The position numbers and the translations under genes are program-made. A stretch of 64,000 nt of DNA from an uncultured Prevotellaceae bacterium (lineage in GTDB: Bacteria; Bacteroidota; Bacteroidia; Bacteroidales; UBA932). Location of the stretch: contig CAMVFZ010000005.1 in the NCBI GenBank assembly GCA_947166905.1, positions 62,001 through 126,000 on the forward strand, read 5' to 3'. Shown one piece after another: positions 51,183 through 59,626 of the stretch; position 1 is the first letter of the stretch, and every line of letters begins with the position of its first letter. The notes beneath the pieces are model-generated. The model was given only the letters and a program-made list of their open reading frames with translations. It ran no database searches and was not told where the DNA came from.

Positions 51183-51899
51183 ATGACAAGACTAAGTATC
51201 AATATCAATAAGATAGCAACCTTGCGCAACGCCCGTGGCGGCAATATGCCGGACGTCACCAAGGCGGCTATGGACTGCGAAGCCTTCGGTGCAGAGGGCA
51301 TCACAGTACACCCGAGGCCGGATGAACGTCACATCCGTTATTCCGACGTTTACGCCATCCGCCCGCTGATCAAGACAGAGTTCAACATAGAGGGCAACCC
51401 CATCCCCAAATTCATAGACCTTGTTTGCGAGGTAAAGCCGGATCAGGTAACCCTTGTCCCGGACGCAGAGGATGCCATCACATCCAACGCCGGATGGGAT
51501 ACAATCAAGCATAAAGATTTCCTCACGGAAGTTTGTAAAGAATTCAAATCCAAGGGAATACGTACCTCCATCTTCATTGATGCAAAGCCTGCTATGGCAG
51601 AGGGCGCAGCAATCGTCGGCTGTGACAGGGTAGAACTTTACACTGCCGATTATGCAGAGAATTTCCCCAAGGATCCGGAGGCTGCCATCAAAGATTTCCT
51701 GGCTACTGCAAAACGCGTTCGCGAATGCGGCCTGGGCCTTAATGCAGGCCACGATTTGAACCTTCAGAACCTGAATTATTTCATCCGTACAATACCCTGG
51801 ACGGATGAGGTTTCCATCGGCCATGCAGTAATATGCGATGCGCTGTACATGGGTCTGGAAAGTACGATAAAAGCCTATCTGAAAGCTACAAAAATCTAA
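51183..51899 (+). CDS. pdxJ: Pyridoxine 5'-phosphate synthase
   Basis: The 238-residue TIM-barrel enzyme performs the last ring-closing step of vitamin B6 synthesis. Typical features are TRLSININKIATLRNARGG at the start, GITVHPRPDERHI with the catalytic His, LVPDAEDAITSNAGWD and the closing GHAVICDALYMGLESTIKAYL. The frame begins at a GTG three codons earlier, but the ATG at 51183 matches the family start. The promoter leaves hardly any leader. It is divergent from nadK. Confidence 0.95.
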   Translation: MTRLSININKIATLRNARGGNMPDVTKAAMDCEAFGAEGITVHPRPDERHIRYSDVYAIRPLIKTEFNIEGNPIPKFIDLVCEVKPDQVTLVPDAEDAITSNAGWDTIKHKDFLTEVCKEFKSKGIRTSIFIDAKPAMAEGAAIVGCDRVELYTADYAENFPKDPEAAIKDFLATAKRVRECGLGLNAGHDLNLQNLNYFIRTIPWTDEVSIGHAVICDALYMGLESTIKAYLKATKI

Positions 51900-51928
51900 A
51901 AAATTGACGCTTTTAAAGATAAATGGCT

Positions 51929-51936
51929 TATCTTTG
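51929..51936 (+). promoter_or_regulatory. Promoter of the second OmpH-like gene
   Basis: TATCTTTG (51929-51936) with TTGAC at 51904, a gap of about 22 bases, sits between pdxJ and the OmpH-like gene. Confidence 0.6.
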
Positions 51937-51989
51937 CATTCTATGCGCCAGCGCGCGTACCATTGATTATTAAAACAAAAACAAAGAAT

Positions 51990-52610
51990 ATGAACAACAA
52001 ACCAATGATTATCAGCGTAATTGCTCTTGTAGCAGTTATCGTTCTTGGCATCCTCCAGTTCACCGGCGGTTGCAAAAACAGCGTAAACGCAGCTCCCGCA
52101 GCAGCAGATTCCATCAAGGCTGGTGCTGGTTCAGTAGTTTACTTCGACATTGAAAGAGTAGCAGCAGAGTATGACTATGCAAACGAGCTTGGCGACGCTA
52201 CAGAGAAGAAGATCAAGGGTATCACCGACGAGATTACCCGTCGTGGCAACCAGCTTCAGAACCAGGTGAACGCATTCAACAACGATTACAACAAGGGCAA
52301 CCTCACCTCTTTCCAGGCAGAGCGCAAGGCCAAGGAGCTCCAGACCAAACAGCAGGAGTTCGACGCCTACTATCAGCAGCAGCAGCAGGTTGCAGCTGAG
52401 GAAAGGGCTGTAATGCTGAACAAGATTGGCAACGCTATCGTTGAGTTCGTTCAGAAGTTCAACGAGGAGAAGCAGTTCGGCCTTATCATCACCACCCAGG
52501 GTGCCAGCACCATCGCTGCAGGCAACGTAGGTCTTGATATCACCGACGCCATCATCGCAGGCCTCAACGAGGAATACGTTCAGAAGAAGGCTAAAGGCGA
52601 AATCGAATAA
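51990..52610 (+). CDS. OmpH/Skp-like chaperone with N-terminal membrane or lipoprotein segment
   Basis: The 206-residue product starts MNNKPMIISVIALVAVIVLGILQFTGGCKNS, a hydrophobic segment ending in Gly-Gly-Cys that may be a lipoprotein signal or an anchor. The rest follows the OmpH pattern: VVYFDIERVAAEYDYANEL, a long Gln-rich coiled-coil hairpin and the return strand FGLIITTQGAS. Unlike the soluble OmpH at 46259 it would be tethered. Translation begins in frame at 51963 too, but the later ATG is better placed. It is followed after 12 bases by a LysM-binding-protein gene. Confidence 0.82.
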   Translation: MNNKPMIISVIALVAVIVLGILQFTGGCKNSVNAAPAAADSIKAGAGSVVYFDIERVAAEYDYANELGDATEKKIKGITDEITRRGNQLQNQVNAFNNDYNKGNLTSFQAERKAKELQTKQQEFDAYYQQQQQVAAEERAVMLNKIGNAIVEFVQKFNEEKQFGLIITTQGASTIAAGNVGLDITDAIIAGLNEEYVQKKAKGEIE

Positions 52611-52622
52611 GATACCCCGCGC

Positions 52623-54020
52623 ATGAAGCGCTTCAGGATAATATTACTCGCAGTCGTGTGGCTCCTGGCGGCAACAGTGCCGGCAGGAGCTCAGACGGAG
52701 TATTTTATCCACACCGTCCGCTGGTACGAGGGCATTAAGGATATTTCCAAGAAATACGATGTGCCCGTAGAAGTTATCATGGAGGTGAACGGCCTTGAAA
52801 AGCCCAAGGTTAAAAGCCGGATGAAGCTCAAGATTCCTGTAGACCTGCAGGCCTATTACAGGATGAAGTCTCAGACCGATGGCTTGGCTGCAACGGATTC
52901 TTCCGCCGTTGTTGCAACTACGCACAATGACCAGCCGGTCAAAAAAGATGCGGAGGAAGAAGAGTATTATTTCAAGAATGATAACGACAAGGTGAGCGCC
53001 ACACTGGTTCTCCCCCTTGGTCAGGATGCATCCAGTGACAATGCCTTCGACTTTTACAGCGGAGCGATGCTGGCCGCCAGGGATTTGGGAGAAAGGGGCA
53101 TAGACATCGATGTCAACGTTATCAATATCACCGGCGACGAATTCTCTGAAGATGCCGCCGAAAAACTAGGGAAGGCGGACTTCATAGTAGGCCCGGTATC
53201 GGAAAAGGATATCCTCAAGCTACTTGCTGTTGCGGGTAAGAAACCGGTTATCTCCCCTCTTGACCCCAGGGCCGCAGGGCTGGCAGATTCCGTTGCCAAC
53301 TTTATCCAGGCACCTTCCGCCGCAAAGATGCAGTATACAGACCTTGCAGAATGGATTTACCAGGACTGCAACAGAGATGACAATGTAGTTCTTGTATCTG
53401 AAACCGGCACAGCGCTTTCCGCCGGCATGAAGGAGCTTGTAAACCTTCTTCAGCACAAGGGTATATCTTTCAAGAGTCTGGAATACAGCATACTGGAAGG
53501 CAGGAATGTTACCAAAAAGGTAGAATCGGCCATGGTAGCGGAAGTTACCAACAGGGTGGTTGTGCTTTCAGAGAAGGAAGCCTTTGTGAACGACGTTGTA
53601 AGGAACCTCAACCTAATGATTTACAACAAGTTTGATGTTGTACTTTACAGCGCTTCCAAGATTAGGTCGTACGAGACCATAGACACCGAGAACCTGCACA
53701 GCCTGAATCTTCACGTGTGCACTTCTTATTACATTGATTACGACGATCCTCGCGTAAAGAACTTCGTCTTGACTTACAGGGCGCTGTTCAACGCAGAGCC
53801 CAGCCAGTTCGCTTTCCAGGGCTACGATGTAATGGGATATTTCGTGAAAGCTTGCAACGACAGCGGCAAATGGTATAAAAAATTAGCCCGCTCAGGCAGG
53901 ACTAAGATGCTGCAGGCGGACTTCAAGTTTGAAAGGCAGCACGACGGCGGCTACCTTAATACCGGCACTCGCCGAATCATTTACACGCCGGATTACTCCG
54001 TAAAAGAGATTCTGCATTAG
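52623..54020 (+). CDS. LysM domain plus periplasmic substrate-binding-like protein
   Basis: The 465-residue product has a signal peptide (to about residue 24), a LysM-like module (about 26-75, YFIHTVRWYEGIKDISKKYD) and a C-terminal region like the type I periplasmic binding proteins of ABC transporters (about 115-440, VSATLVLPLGQD ... FYSGAMLAARDL ... DFIVGPVSEKDILKLL). No transporter genes are nearby, so it may sense or scaffold at the wall rather than feed a pump. This is the LpoA-like class of fold, which in other bacteria activates cell-wall synthases. The last 44 bases overlap recN on the other strand. Confidence 0.7.
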   Translation: MKRFRIILLAVVWLLAATVPAGAQTEYFIHTVRWYEGIKDISKKYDVPVEVIMEVNGLEKPKVKSRMKLKIPVDLQAYYRMKSQTDGLAATDSSAVVATTHNDQPVKKDAEEEEYYFKNDNDKVSATLVLPLGQDASSDNAFDFYSGAMLAARDLGERGIDIDVNVINITGDEFSEDAAEKLGKADFIVGPVSEKDILKLLAVAGKKPVISPLDPRAAGLADSVANFIQAPSAAKMQYTDLAEWIYQDCNRDDNVVLVSETGTALSAGMKELVNLLQHKGISFKSLEYSILEGRNVTKKVESAMVAEVTNRVVVLSEKEAFVNDVVRNLNLMIYNKFDVVLYSASKIRSYETIDTENLHSLNLHVCTSYYIDYDDPRVKNFVLTYRALFNAEPSQFAFQGYDVMGYFVKACNDSGKWYKKLARSGRTKMLQADFKFERQHDGGYLNTGTRRIIYTPDYSVKEILH

Positions 54021-55656
54021 CCATAGCTTCCGGAGTGATAGCCGCTCCGCTGAGCATTCTGGCAATTTCCTGAACCCTTTCTTCTTTATCAAGCTGTTTA
54101 ATTGTAGAAACGGCTCGGCCTTCTGATATCTCTTTGGATACAAGGAGATGGGCGTTGCCTTTGGCTGCTACCTGGGGAAGATGAGTGATTGCAAATATCT
54201 GCATAGCCTCTCCCATACGGCATATCATCGAACCCATAGCATCCGCTACACTGCCGGATATACCCGTATCGATTTCATCGAAGATCATTGTGGGCATAGC
54301 GGTATAACGGGCCATCAAATCCTTGATAGACAGCATTATACGGGACATTTCACCGCCCGATGCTCCTTTACCGACTTCTACTCCCTGGCCTCCGGTTGCA
54401 GAGAACACGAAGCTGACGGCATCAGTACCGGTTGCGGTCTGCGGTATTGTTTCAAGCTCTACCCCAAAGACGGCACCTTCCAGTGACAGACCATGCAAAG
54501 ACTCCGTGACAGCCTTGGCAAACTTTCCTGCAGCCTCTTCCCTGTCCTTGTGCAACTGTGCCGATGCTGCCGAAATCTTCTCTTCCAGGTCTCTGATTAC
54601 ACGTTCCAGAGTATCCTTAGTCTGCTCAAGTTCTTCTGAGTTGTAGAGGGTTGCAGACAGGGTATCGCGCTTTTCTATCAGCTCTTCTACAGTGCGAACA
54701 TTGTGCTTTGTCATCAGGGAATAAAGCAGGGACATCCTGCTTTCAACGGCTTCCAGGCGGTCCTGGGATACCTCTGTAGATTCCTCCAGAGAAGAAATCT
54801 CTGCCAATATATCGTCAAGCTCTGCCTTTGCAGATTCCACCCGCTCTGCCAGTTCTCCGGCGGCAGGGACAAATGAAGAAAGCTTGGTCAGCGTCCTGTT
54901 CACTTCCCTTAACGCGCCGGCCATGGATGGAACATCTCCGCCATCGCCCTCCATAATGGATTCTGCCTTGACAAGGGATAACTTTATTTCTTCTGCATTG
55001 GACAAAAGCTTCTGTTCTGCCTCAAGGCTGGCCAGCTCTCCTTCCTGAAGTTTTGCATCCTCCAGCTGCTGGTACAAAGACTCGTTGAAGTCCTTCTCCA
55101 GGGCCAGGCGGCTTAAACGCTCCTTCACCTCTTCCAGGGTTTTACGTTCCTGGCTAAGCTTTTTCCAGAGCGTAGTGCAGTCTTCCCTGAGAGCGCTTGT
55201 GCCTGCAAAGGCGTCAAGTACGGAGAGCCTGAACGCAGGGTCGGACAATTTCAGCGTCTGGTGCTGCGAATGGATGTCTATCAGGCGGGAAGAAATTGCA
55301 GCAAGGTCCTCCTTGCTTACGGGCTCGTCGCAAATGAAGCAGCGGGAGCGTCCGCTGGTGGATACCACCCTGCGGATGGTGATGTCTCCCCCATTCCAGG
55401 GGAGGTCAAGATCGGCAAAAATAGCTTCAAGGGTAGAATCGGCAGAGCAGTCGAACTCTCCTTCAACCACGCAGGTGTCGGAGGCCGGACCTACTGAAGA
55501 AGCATCGGCCTTGCCACCGGTGAGAAGGGCTACGGCGCCAAGAAGTATGGACTTACCGGCTCCGGTCTCTCCCGTAATAATGACCAGACCCGCAGGAAAC
55601 TGAATTTCCAGCGAGTCTATCAAAATAAAATTCTTTACCTTTAAAGCTTTAAGCAT
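53977..55656 (-). CDS. recN: DNA repair protein RecN
   Basis: The 559-residue SMC-like ATPase assists double-strand-break repair. Walker A is GETGAGKSILLGAVALL near residue 30, coiled-coil arms occupy the middle, and the signature plus Walker B are GASGGEMSRIMLSIKDLM and MIFDEIDTGISG. The length matches the family. The 3' end overlaps the convergent LysM gene by 44 bases. It closes the trxB-bamD-rpoZ-recN leftward run. No LexA-type site was recognised. Confidence 0.95.
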   Translation of the reverse strand: MLKALKVKNFILIDSLEIQFPAGLVIITGETGAGKSILLGAVALLTGGKADASSVGPASDTCVVEGEFDCSADSTLEAIFADLDLPWNGGDITIRRVVSTSGRSRCFICDEPVSKEDLAAISSRLIDIHSQHQTLKLSDPAFRLSVLDAFAGTSALREDCTTLWKKLSQERKTLEEVKERLSRLALEKDFNESLYQQLEDAKLQEGELASLEAEQKLLSNAEEIKLSLVKAESIMEGDGGDVPSMAGALREVNRTLTKLSSFVPAAGELAERVESAKAELDDILAEISSLEESTEVSQDRLEAVESRMSLLYSLMTKHNVRTVEELIEKRDTLSATLYNSEELEQTKDTLERVIRDLEEKISAASAQLHKDREEAAGKFAKAVTESLHGLSLEGAVFGVELETIPQTATGTDAVSFVFSATGGQGVEVGKGASGGEMSRIMLSIKDLMARYTAMPTMIFDEIDTGISGSVADAMGSMICRMGEAMQIFAITHLPQVAAKGNAHLLVSKEISEGRAVSTIKQLDKEERVQEIARMLSGAAITPEAMANAESLLRSNPACK

Positions 55657-55671
55657 CAGTTGGTTATACTA

Positions 55672-55995
55672 TTACTCCTCTGTCTCTTTCTGAGCCATAC
55701 GGTAGTAAAGATCGCCATCCACAAACTCCTCTATAGCAACGAGGCTGGGCTTAGGCTGACGCTCGTAGTACTTGGAGATTTCTATCTGCTCTCGGTTCTC
55801 GAATACCTCTTCCAGGGTGTCACGCTCGTTCTTGAAGTCTTCAAGCTTCTTGTTGAGCTCTTTCTTCTCCTGGAGTGCTATCTGATTAGCTCTTTTATAA
55901 AGGACTACTACTGACTCGTAAATGTTGCCTGTAGGCTCTGCAAGTACCCTTACGTCGCGGGTTACTGTGTTTGTAGGAACTTTTTTCTTATCCAT
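55672..55995 (-). CDS. rpoZ: RNA polymerase omega subunit (Rpb6-like)
   Basis: The 107-residue protein contains the conserved block TGNIYESVVVLYKRANQIALQ, matching the Bacteroidota omega subunit, which helps assemble RNA polymerase. The C-terminal region (EEVFENREQIEISKYYERQPKPSLVAIEEFVDG) is typical of this phylum and longer than in proteobacteria. The ATG at 55995 is used; the frame to 56034 runs into the bamD downstream gap. It lies between bamD and recN. Confidence 0.85.
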   Translation of the reverse strand: MDKKKVPTNTVTRDVRVLAEPTGNIYESVVVLYKRANQIALQEKKELNKKLEDFKNERDTLEEVFENREQIEISKYYERQPKPSLVAIEEFVDGDLYYRMAQKETEE

Positions 55996-56075
55996 ATTCT
56001 TAATAATTATCAGACCAGTAATACCTGTCTTCAAAAGTATATACTATGCTGACAAATGAAAAAGTTTCAAAAATT

Positions 56076-56945
56076 TTATTTCTTGAGAAGTTCGCGGCGT
56101 TCTTTTTCAAAATCACGATCCTTCATCTTGTCCGTATCGGACTCTCCAACTGCCTTGCCGATGGCTCTCTGGGCCCTAAGGTACATGGCGTTGAGCTCTT
56201 TGCAATAAGGTGAATCCGGGAGCTCGCCGATAAAATTCAGATAGTCGTCCATGAATTCCATGTATCTTTCCTTCTGCTTCTCCGGAACGCTGTTCTTCGC
56301 ATATTTGTAAGAGGACATTGCTATATAATAAAGGATATCCTCCCTGTAAATATTCTCTGCATCGTCTTTGATTATATTCTTGAAAGCGACTCTGGAAGCC
56401 TTGTAGTCCTCCATCTTGTAGTACAGACGGGCGTTCTCAAAGGCCTTCTTGTCCAGACGGTCGTTGAGCACCTTTGCCTTTGCGCGGCAGTCTCCGGCCC
56501 ACTCAGAGGAAGGATAATCGCGAAGGAACTCTTCCATTGAAGAGAGCGCGGTGTATGTAGGAATCTGGTCCAGCTCATAGCGGAGCGTAGAACGGTAAAG
56601 GCAGTCTACGCGAAGATAGCGGGCTTCCTCTGTGAATACACTGCGGGGGAAGTTATTGATGAACTTGGCGAAGTTGGCTTCTGCCGTATAATAATCTTTG
56701 CACTTGTAATTGCTGAGGCCCCAGTAATACTGGACGGAATCGTCCCTTTCCGTACCGCTGGTCAGAACAGACAGCGATTCGAACAGGTTGGCTGCCTTAC
56801 GGAATTTGCCTTTGTTAAAGTAATCGAACGCTGCCGTATACTTGGCTTCTACGTCGTTGCTCATAAGCAGCGTATCATACTTTGAGGAGCAGGCCAGTGT
56901 GGCGGCCGATGCTGCCAGAACAAGCAAAAGTTTTTTAAAAGTCAT
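56076..56945 (-). CDS. bamD: Outer-membrane assembly lipoprotein BamD
   Basis: The 289-residue product begins MTFKKLLLVLAASAATLACSSKYDTLL, a lipoprotein signal, followed by tetratricopeptide-like repeats (KYTAAFDYFNKGKFRKAANLFESL and YKCKDYYTAEANFAKFINNFPRS). BamD partners BamA in barrel assembly. The order trxB-bamD-rpoZ-recN is tight (ten bases after trxB), so the gene is expressed with redox and repair functions. A charged C-terminal helix (EKERRELLKK) is usual for the family here. Confidence 0.88.
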   Translation of the reverse strand: MTFKKLLLVLAASAATLACSSKYDTLLMSNDVEAKYTAAFDYFNKGKFRKAANLFESLSVLTSGTERDDSVQYYWGLSNYKCKDYYTAEANFAKFINNFPRSVFTEEARYLRVDCLYRSTLRYELDQIPTYTALSSMEEFLRDYPSSEWAGDCRAKAKVLNDRLDKKAFENARLYYKMEDYKASRVAFKNIIKDDAENIYREDILYYIAMSSYKYAKNSVPEKQKERYMEFMDDYLNFIGELPDSPYCKELNAMYLRAQRAIGKAVGESDTDKMKDRDFEKERRELLKK

Positions 56946-56955
56946 AATCTTTCAA

Positions 56956-57882
56956 TTAAAGCGTAGCCAGGTAGCGCTCTGCATCCAGGGCTGCCTGGCA
57001 GCCTGATGCGGCGGCGGTAACCGCCTGGCGATAATTTCTGTCCCTAACATCACCTGCGGCAAAGATCCCGGGAACAGAGGTGCGGGAAGAGCCGGGCTCG
57101 GCGACAATGTAACCATCGGCATCGGTTTGCAAATACTGTGCAAATACCTCTGCATTGGGATGATGGCCGATTGCCAGGAAAAAGCCGTCAACTTTTATAT
57201 CAAAAACCTTACCATCCTTGCGGAGCAGACGGGCGCCTGTAACGCCGAAGCCGTCTCCAAGGACTTCATGTGTGTTGCAATTCCAAAGGACTTCTATGTT
57301 CTCGCGGGAGAAAACCTTTTCCTGCATGGCCTTGGAGGCGCGGAAAACATCCCTGCGCACTATCATGTAGACCTTGCGGCAGAGATTGGAAAGGTATACG
57401 GCCTCTTCGCAGGCGGTATCTCCGCCGCCCACTACGGCAACGTCCTTGCCGCGATAGAAAAATCCGTCGCAGGTAGCACAGGCAGAAACTCCCATACCTT
57501 TGTACTGCGTTTCCGAAGGCAGACCAAGGTATTTGGCCGATGCTCCGGTGGCGATGATTACTGTCTTGGTTTTTACGGTGCGGCCGGCATCGTCCTTAAG
57601 GATGTGTACCGGGCCGGTAAAGTCAACTTCCGTGATGATGCCGCCACGGAACTCAGTTCCGAAGCGTCCGGCCTGCGTACGCATATCGGCCATAAGCGTG
57701 GCAGCATCGGCTCCGTTGGGGAAGCCGGGGAAGTTTTCTATGATTGTGGTGGTAAGCAGCTGGCCACCTACTTCCAAACCCTCGTAAAGGAGGGGCTGGA
57801 GACCTGCACGGGAGGCATAAATAGCCGCCGTGTAGCCTGCAGGGCCGGAGCCTATGATTACACAATTTCTAATATCTTCCAT
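56956..57882 (-). CDS. trxB: Thioredoxin reductase
   Basis: The 308-residue flavoenzyme keeps thioredoxin reduced using NADPH. The FAD-binding motif IIGSGPAGYTAAIYASRAG opens the protein, the redox pair is CATC (Cys135 and Cys138 counted from the ATG at 57882), and VVGGGDTACEEA binds NADPH. The frame is open four codons further (57894). A TATATTTG box at 57909-57916 drives it. It is divergent from a Fur-family regulator, which suits peroxide or redox control. Confidence 0.95.
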   Translation of the reverse strand: MEDIRNCVIIGSGPAGYTAAIYASRAGLQPLLYEGLEVGGQLLTTTIIENFPGFPNGADAATLMADMRTQAGRFGTEFRGGIITEVDFTGPVHILKDDAGRTVKTKTVIIATGASAKYLGLPSETQYKGMGVSACATCDGFFYRGKDVAVVGGGDTACEEAVYLSNLCRKVYMIVRRDVFRASKAMQEKVFSRENIEVLWNCNTHEVLGDGFGVTGARLLRKDGKVFDIKVDGFFLAIGHHPNAEVFAQYLQTDADGYIVAEPGSSRTSVPGIFAAGDVRDRNYRQAVTAAASGCQAALDAERYLATL

Positions 57883-57908
57883 ATAAACTGTCATGTTGTT
57901 GCAACTTG

Positions 57909-57916
57909 CAAATATA
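57909..57916 (-). promoter_or_regulatory. -7 box (TATATTTG) for trxB
   Basis: A perfect box lies 26 bases before the ATG at 57882, facing the Fur-family gene promoter at 57948-57955. Confidence 0.6.
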
Positions 57917-57947
57917 CGAATCTGTTCGGATTTTTGGAAATTATATA

Positions 57948-57955
57948 TAACTTTG
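57948..57955 (+). promoter_or_regulatory. -7 box (TAACTTTG) for the Fur-family gene
   Basis: A perfect TAnnTTTG element ends 19 bases before the ATG at 57975. With the trxB box it makes a divergent control region of about 90 bases in which one regulator site could affect both genes. Confidence 0.55.
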
Positions 57956-57974
57956 TGACTGAAGTACGTTAACT

Positions 57975-58421
57975 ATGCAGTCCTCAACAACTCATATCCC
58001 TAACTTTGAAGAGTTTAAGACCATGCTCCGCAGGCATGGCTTGAAGGCCACTTCACAGCGTCTGGCCGTACATGGGGCCATGATGGAACTTGTGCATGCA
58101 AGCGCAGAGATGGTGGTGGAAAAAATTGCTTCCAACGCCAAGGTAAAGATTACCCAGTCTTCTGTTTACAACATCCTTTCCCAGCTGGCGCTGCACGGTA
58201 TTTACAGGAACAGGCTGAGCACTACAAACAAGATGTACTTTGATGTATGTAATTCCAAGCACCTTCATATGTATGACATGGAGCGCCATACCTACAGGGA
58301 TCTTGCTGGGGACGAGCATTTTGCCCTGCTTCAGGAAAGCCTTGGAAAGAGAAGATTTCGCGGATATAAAGTTGAGAGCGTGGATGTTGTAATCCTGGCG
58401 CGACCAAATAAAAAGCATTAA
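57975..58421 (+). CDS. Fur/PerR-family transcriptional regulator
   Basis: The 148-residue protein has the Fur winged helix (FKTMLRRHGLKATSQRLAVHGAMME and ITQSSVYNILSQLALHGIYR) and a short dimerisation part. The C-terminal CxxC pairs of the structural zinc site are absent; only FDVCNSKHLHMYD remains, so zinc binding is reduced or different. Such regulators usually sense metal or peroxide. The divergent trxB gene is the obvious target. A NigD-like lipoprotein gene follows after three bases, in one transcript. Family membership is firm, the sensed signal open. Confidence 0.85.
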   Translation: MQSSTTHIPNFEEFKTMLRRHGLKATSQRLAVHGAMMELVHASAEMVVEKIASNAKVKITQSSVYNILSQLALHGIYRNRLSTTNKMYFDVCNSKHLHMYDMERHTYRDLAGDEHFALLQESLGKRRFRGYKVESVDVVILARPNKKH

Positions 58422-58424
58422 AAA

Positions 58425-59114
58425 ATGAAGAAACTGTTTGCAATCGTGCTTGCCGTACTTAGTCTTGCGGCTTGCAAAAAAGACGACACCATTATGTATC
58501 AGTACACTGCTTTCGGCGACGTAAGCGGTAATACGATTTTCACTGACAACGGAGTTAAATTCAATATTACCAAGGTTGACGGCGCCGATGGTTACAACGC
58601 CCACGAACGTATCGTTTTCCAGTGCAACGTACTTAAAGAGATTTCCAAGACAGAGTACAACATAGAGCTTCTGGCTTGGACACGCGTATCCAAGAAGGAT
58701 TGCATAATGTCCGGAGAAATTACCGACGATGACGCACTTGGCCACGACCCTATCAGGCTGGACAACGCCTGGGTTGCAGGAAACTACCTCAACATGGAAA
58801 TCGCCGTTACATTTTTGCGCAATTCAGAGACCAAGCACATTGTAAATCTTGTTCTGGACCAGGATGCATCGGATGACGAGACCCTTTGCTTTGTGCTTCG
58901 CCACAATGGCAACGGAGAGTCTGTTGGCCCGGGTTCTTCACTTACCTTCAACGATGTCGCCCTTGGCCGCGCTTACTTCTCCTTCCCTGTCACGGATCTG
59001 CTTCCCAGCGGCGTCAGCAAGAACATAAAGATTTCCTGGGAGTGGCACAAGACCGACGAAAAGGGCGAGCTCTCTACGGAAACAGAGGTCAACACTACTA
59101 CCGGAACAGTCTAA
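58425..59114 (+). CDS. NigD-like lipoprotein
   Basis: The 229-residue product begins MKKLFAIVLAVLSLAACKKDDT, a lipoprotein signal. It continues as an all-beta protein with GDVSGNTIFTDNGVKFNITK, GYNAHERIVFQCN and a closing ISWEWHKTDE, resembling NigD-type proteins of Bacteroides that are linked to bacteriocin-like loci. The function is unknown. It is translated together with the Fur-family gene and followed by a strong terminator. The family call is moderate. Confidence 0.6.
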   Translation: MKKLFAIVLAVLSLAACKKDDTIMYQYTAFGDVSGNTIFTDNGVKFNITKVDGADGYNAHERIVFQCNVLKEISKTEYNIELLAWTRVSKKDCIMSGEITDDDALGHDPIRLDNAWVAGNYLNMEIAVTFLRNSETKHIVNLVLDQDASDDETLCFVLRHNGNGESVGPGSSLTFNDVALGRAYFSFPVTDLLPSGVSKNIKISWEWHKTDEKGELSTETEVNTTTGTV

Positions 59115-59134
59115 CATTCACACATAAAAACAGA

Positions 59135-59163
59135 AAAGGTTCGGCGTTTGCCGAACCTTTATT
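59135..59163 (+). terminator. Terminator of the Fur-family/NigD-like unit
   Basis: AAAGGTTCGGC (59135-59145) pairs perfectly with GCCGAACCTTT (59150-59160), loop GTTT, followed by further T. Confidence 0.9.
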
Positions 59164-59171
59164 TTTTCTGG

Positions 59172-59245
59172 GGTGAGTGATGGGGCTCGAACCCACGACA
59201 CTCGGAACCACAATCCGATGCTCTACCAACTGAACTACACTCACC
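59172..59245 (-). tRNA. tRNA-His (GTG)
   Basis: The reverse strand folds with acceptor GTGAGTG/CACTCAC, an extra 5' G (position -1) facing the final C as typical for tRNA-His, anticodon loop TTGTGGT with anticodon GTG and T arm GTGGGTTCGAGCCCC. Confidence 0.95.
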
Positions 59246-59307
59246 ATGTTTGGGACTGCAAAGATAGGACTTTTTAACCTATCTGCAAATTTTTTCTTAA
59301 AAATGCA

Positions 59308-59626
59308 TTATATCTTCCAGTCCAGCATCGCCTCGCATCCAGCCAGTATATCCTGGAAAGAACGCTCGAAGTCTCCTGTATACCAGGGATCTGCAACGTC
59401 GCGACCGGTTCCGGTGTAAGACATCAAAAGGTGGATTTTCATGCTGAGTCAGGCATCGTTTGGCCGGCGGATAGATTGGATTACCGATTTCTTCCGACGA
59501 TACAGCGGCAGACTCGGCATAATACAAATTTTCAAGACCCCGGGATTTAACCAGGGCCTTGAAAATAAATTCTGCCATAGGTGAACGGCAAATATTGCCG
59601 TGGCACACGAAGAGTATCTTTATCAC
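59308..59626 (-). pseudogene. Low-molecular-weight protein tyrosine phosphatase, internal deletion and frameshift
   Basis: From a GTG at 59626 the frame encodes ILFVCHGNICRSPMAEF with the catalytic Cys-x5-Arg loop and continues to KRCLTQH near 59445. Just beyond, the expected sequence of about 50 residues is missing, and the C-terminal part reappears in another frame: KIHLLMSYTG followed by VADPWYTGDFE with the catalytic Asp, ending at a TAA at 59308-59310. Read uninterrupted, the first frame gives only a scrambled tail to 59297. The most direct reading is a deletion of about 140 bases, not a multiple of three. A sequencing or assembly error is the alternative. It sits directly after the porin gene. 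Confidence 0.7.

Noticed and set aside
58053..58745. 230-codon - strand frame opposite the Fur-family and NigD-like genes
   Set aside because: Both opposite genes have clear starts, promoter and terminator, so this is antisense noise.
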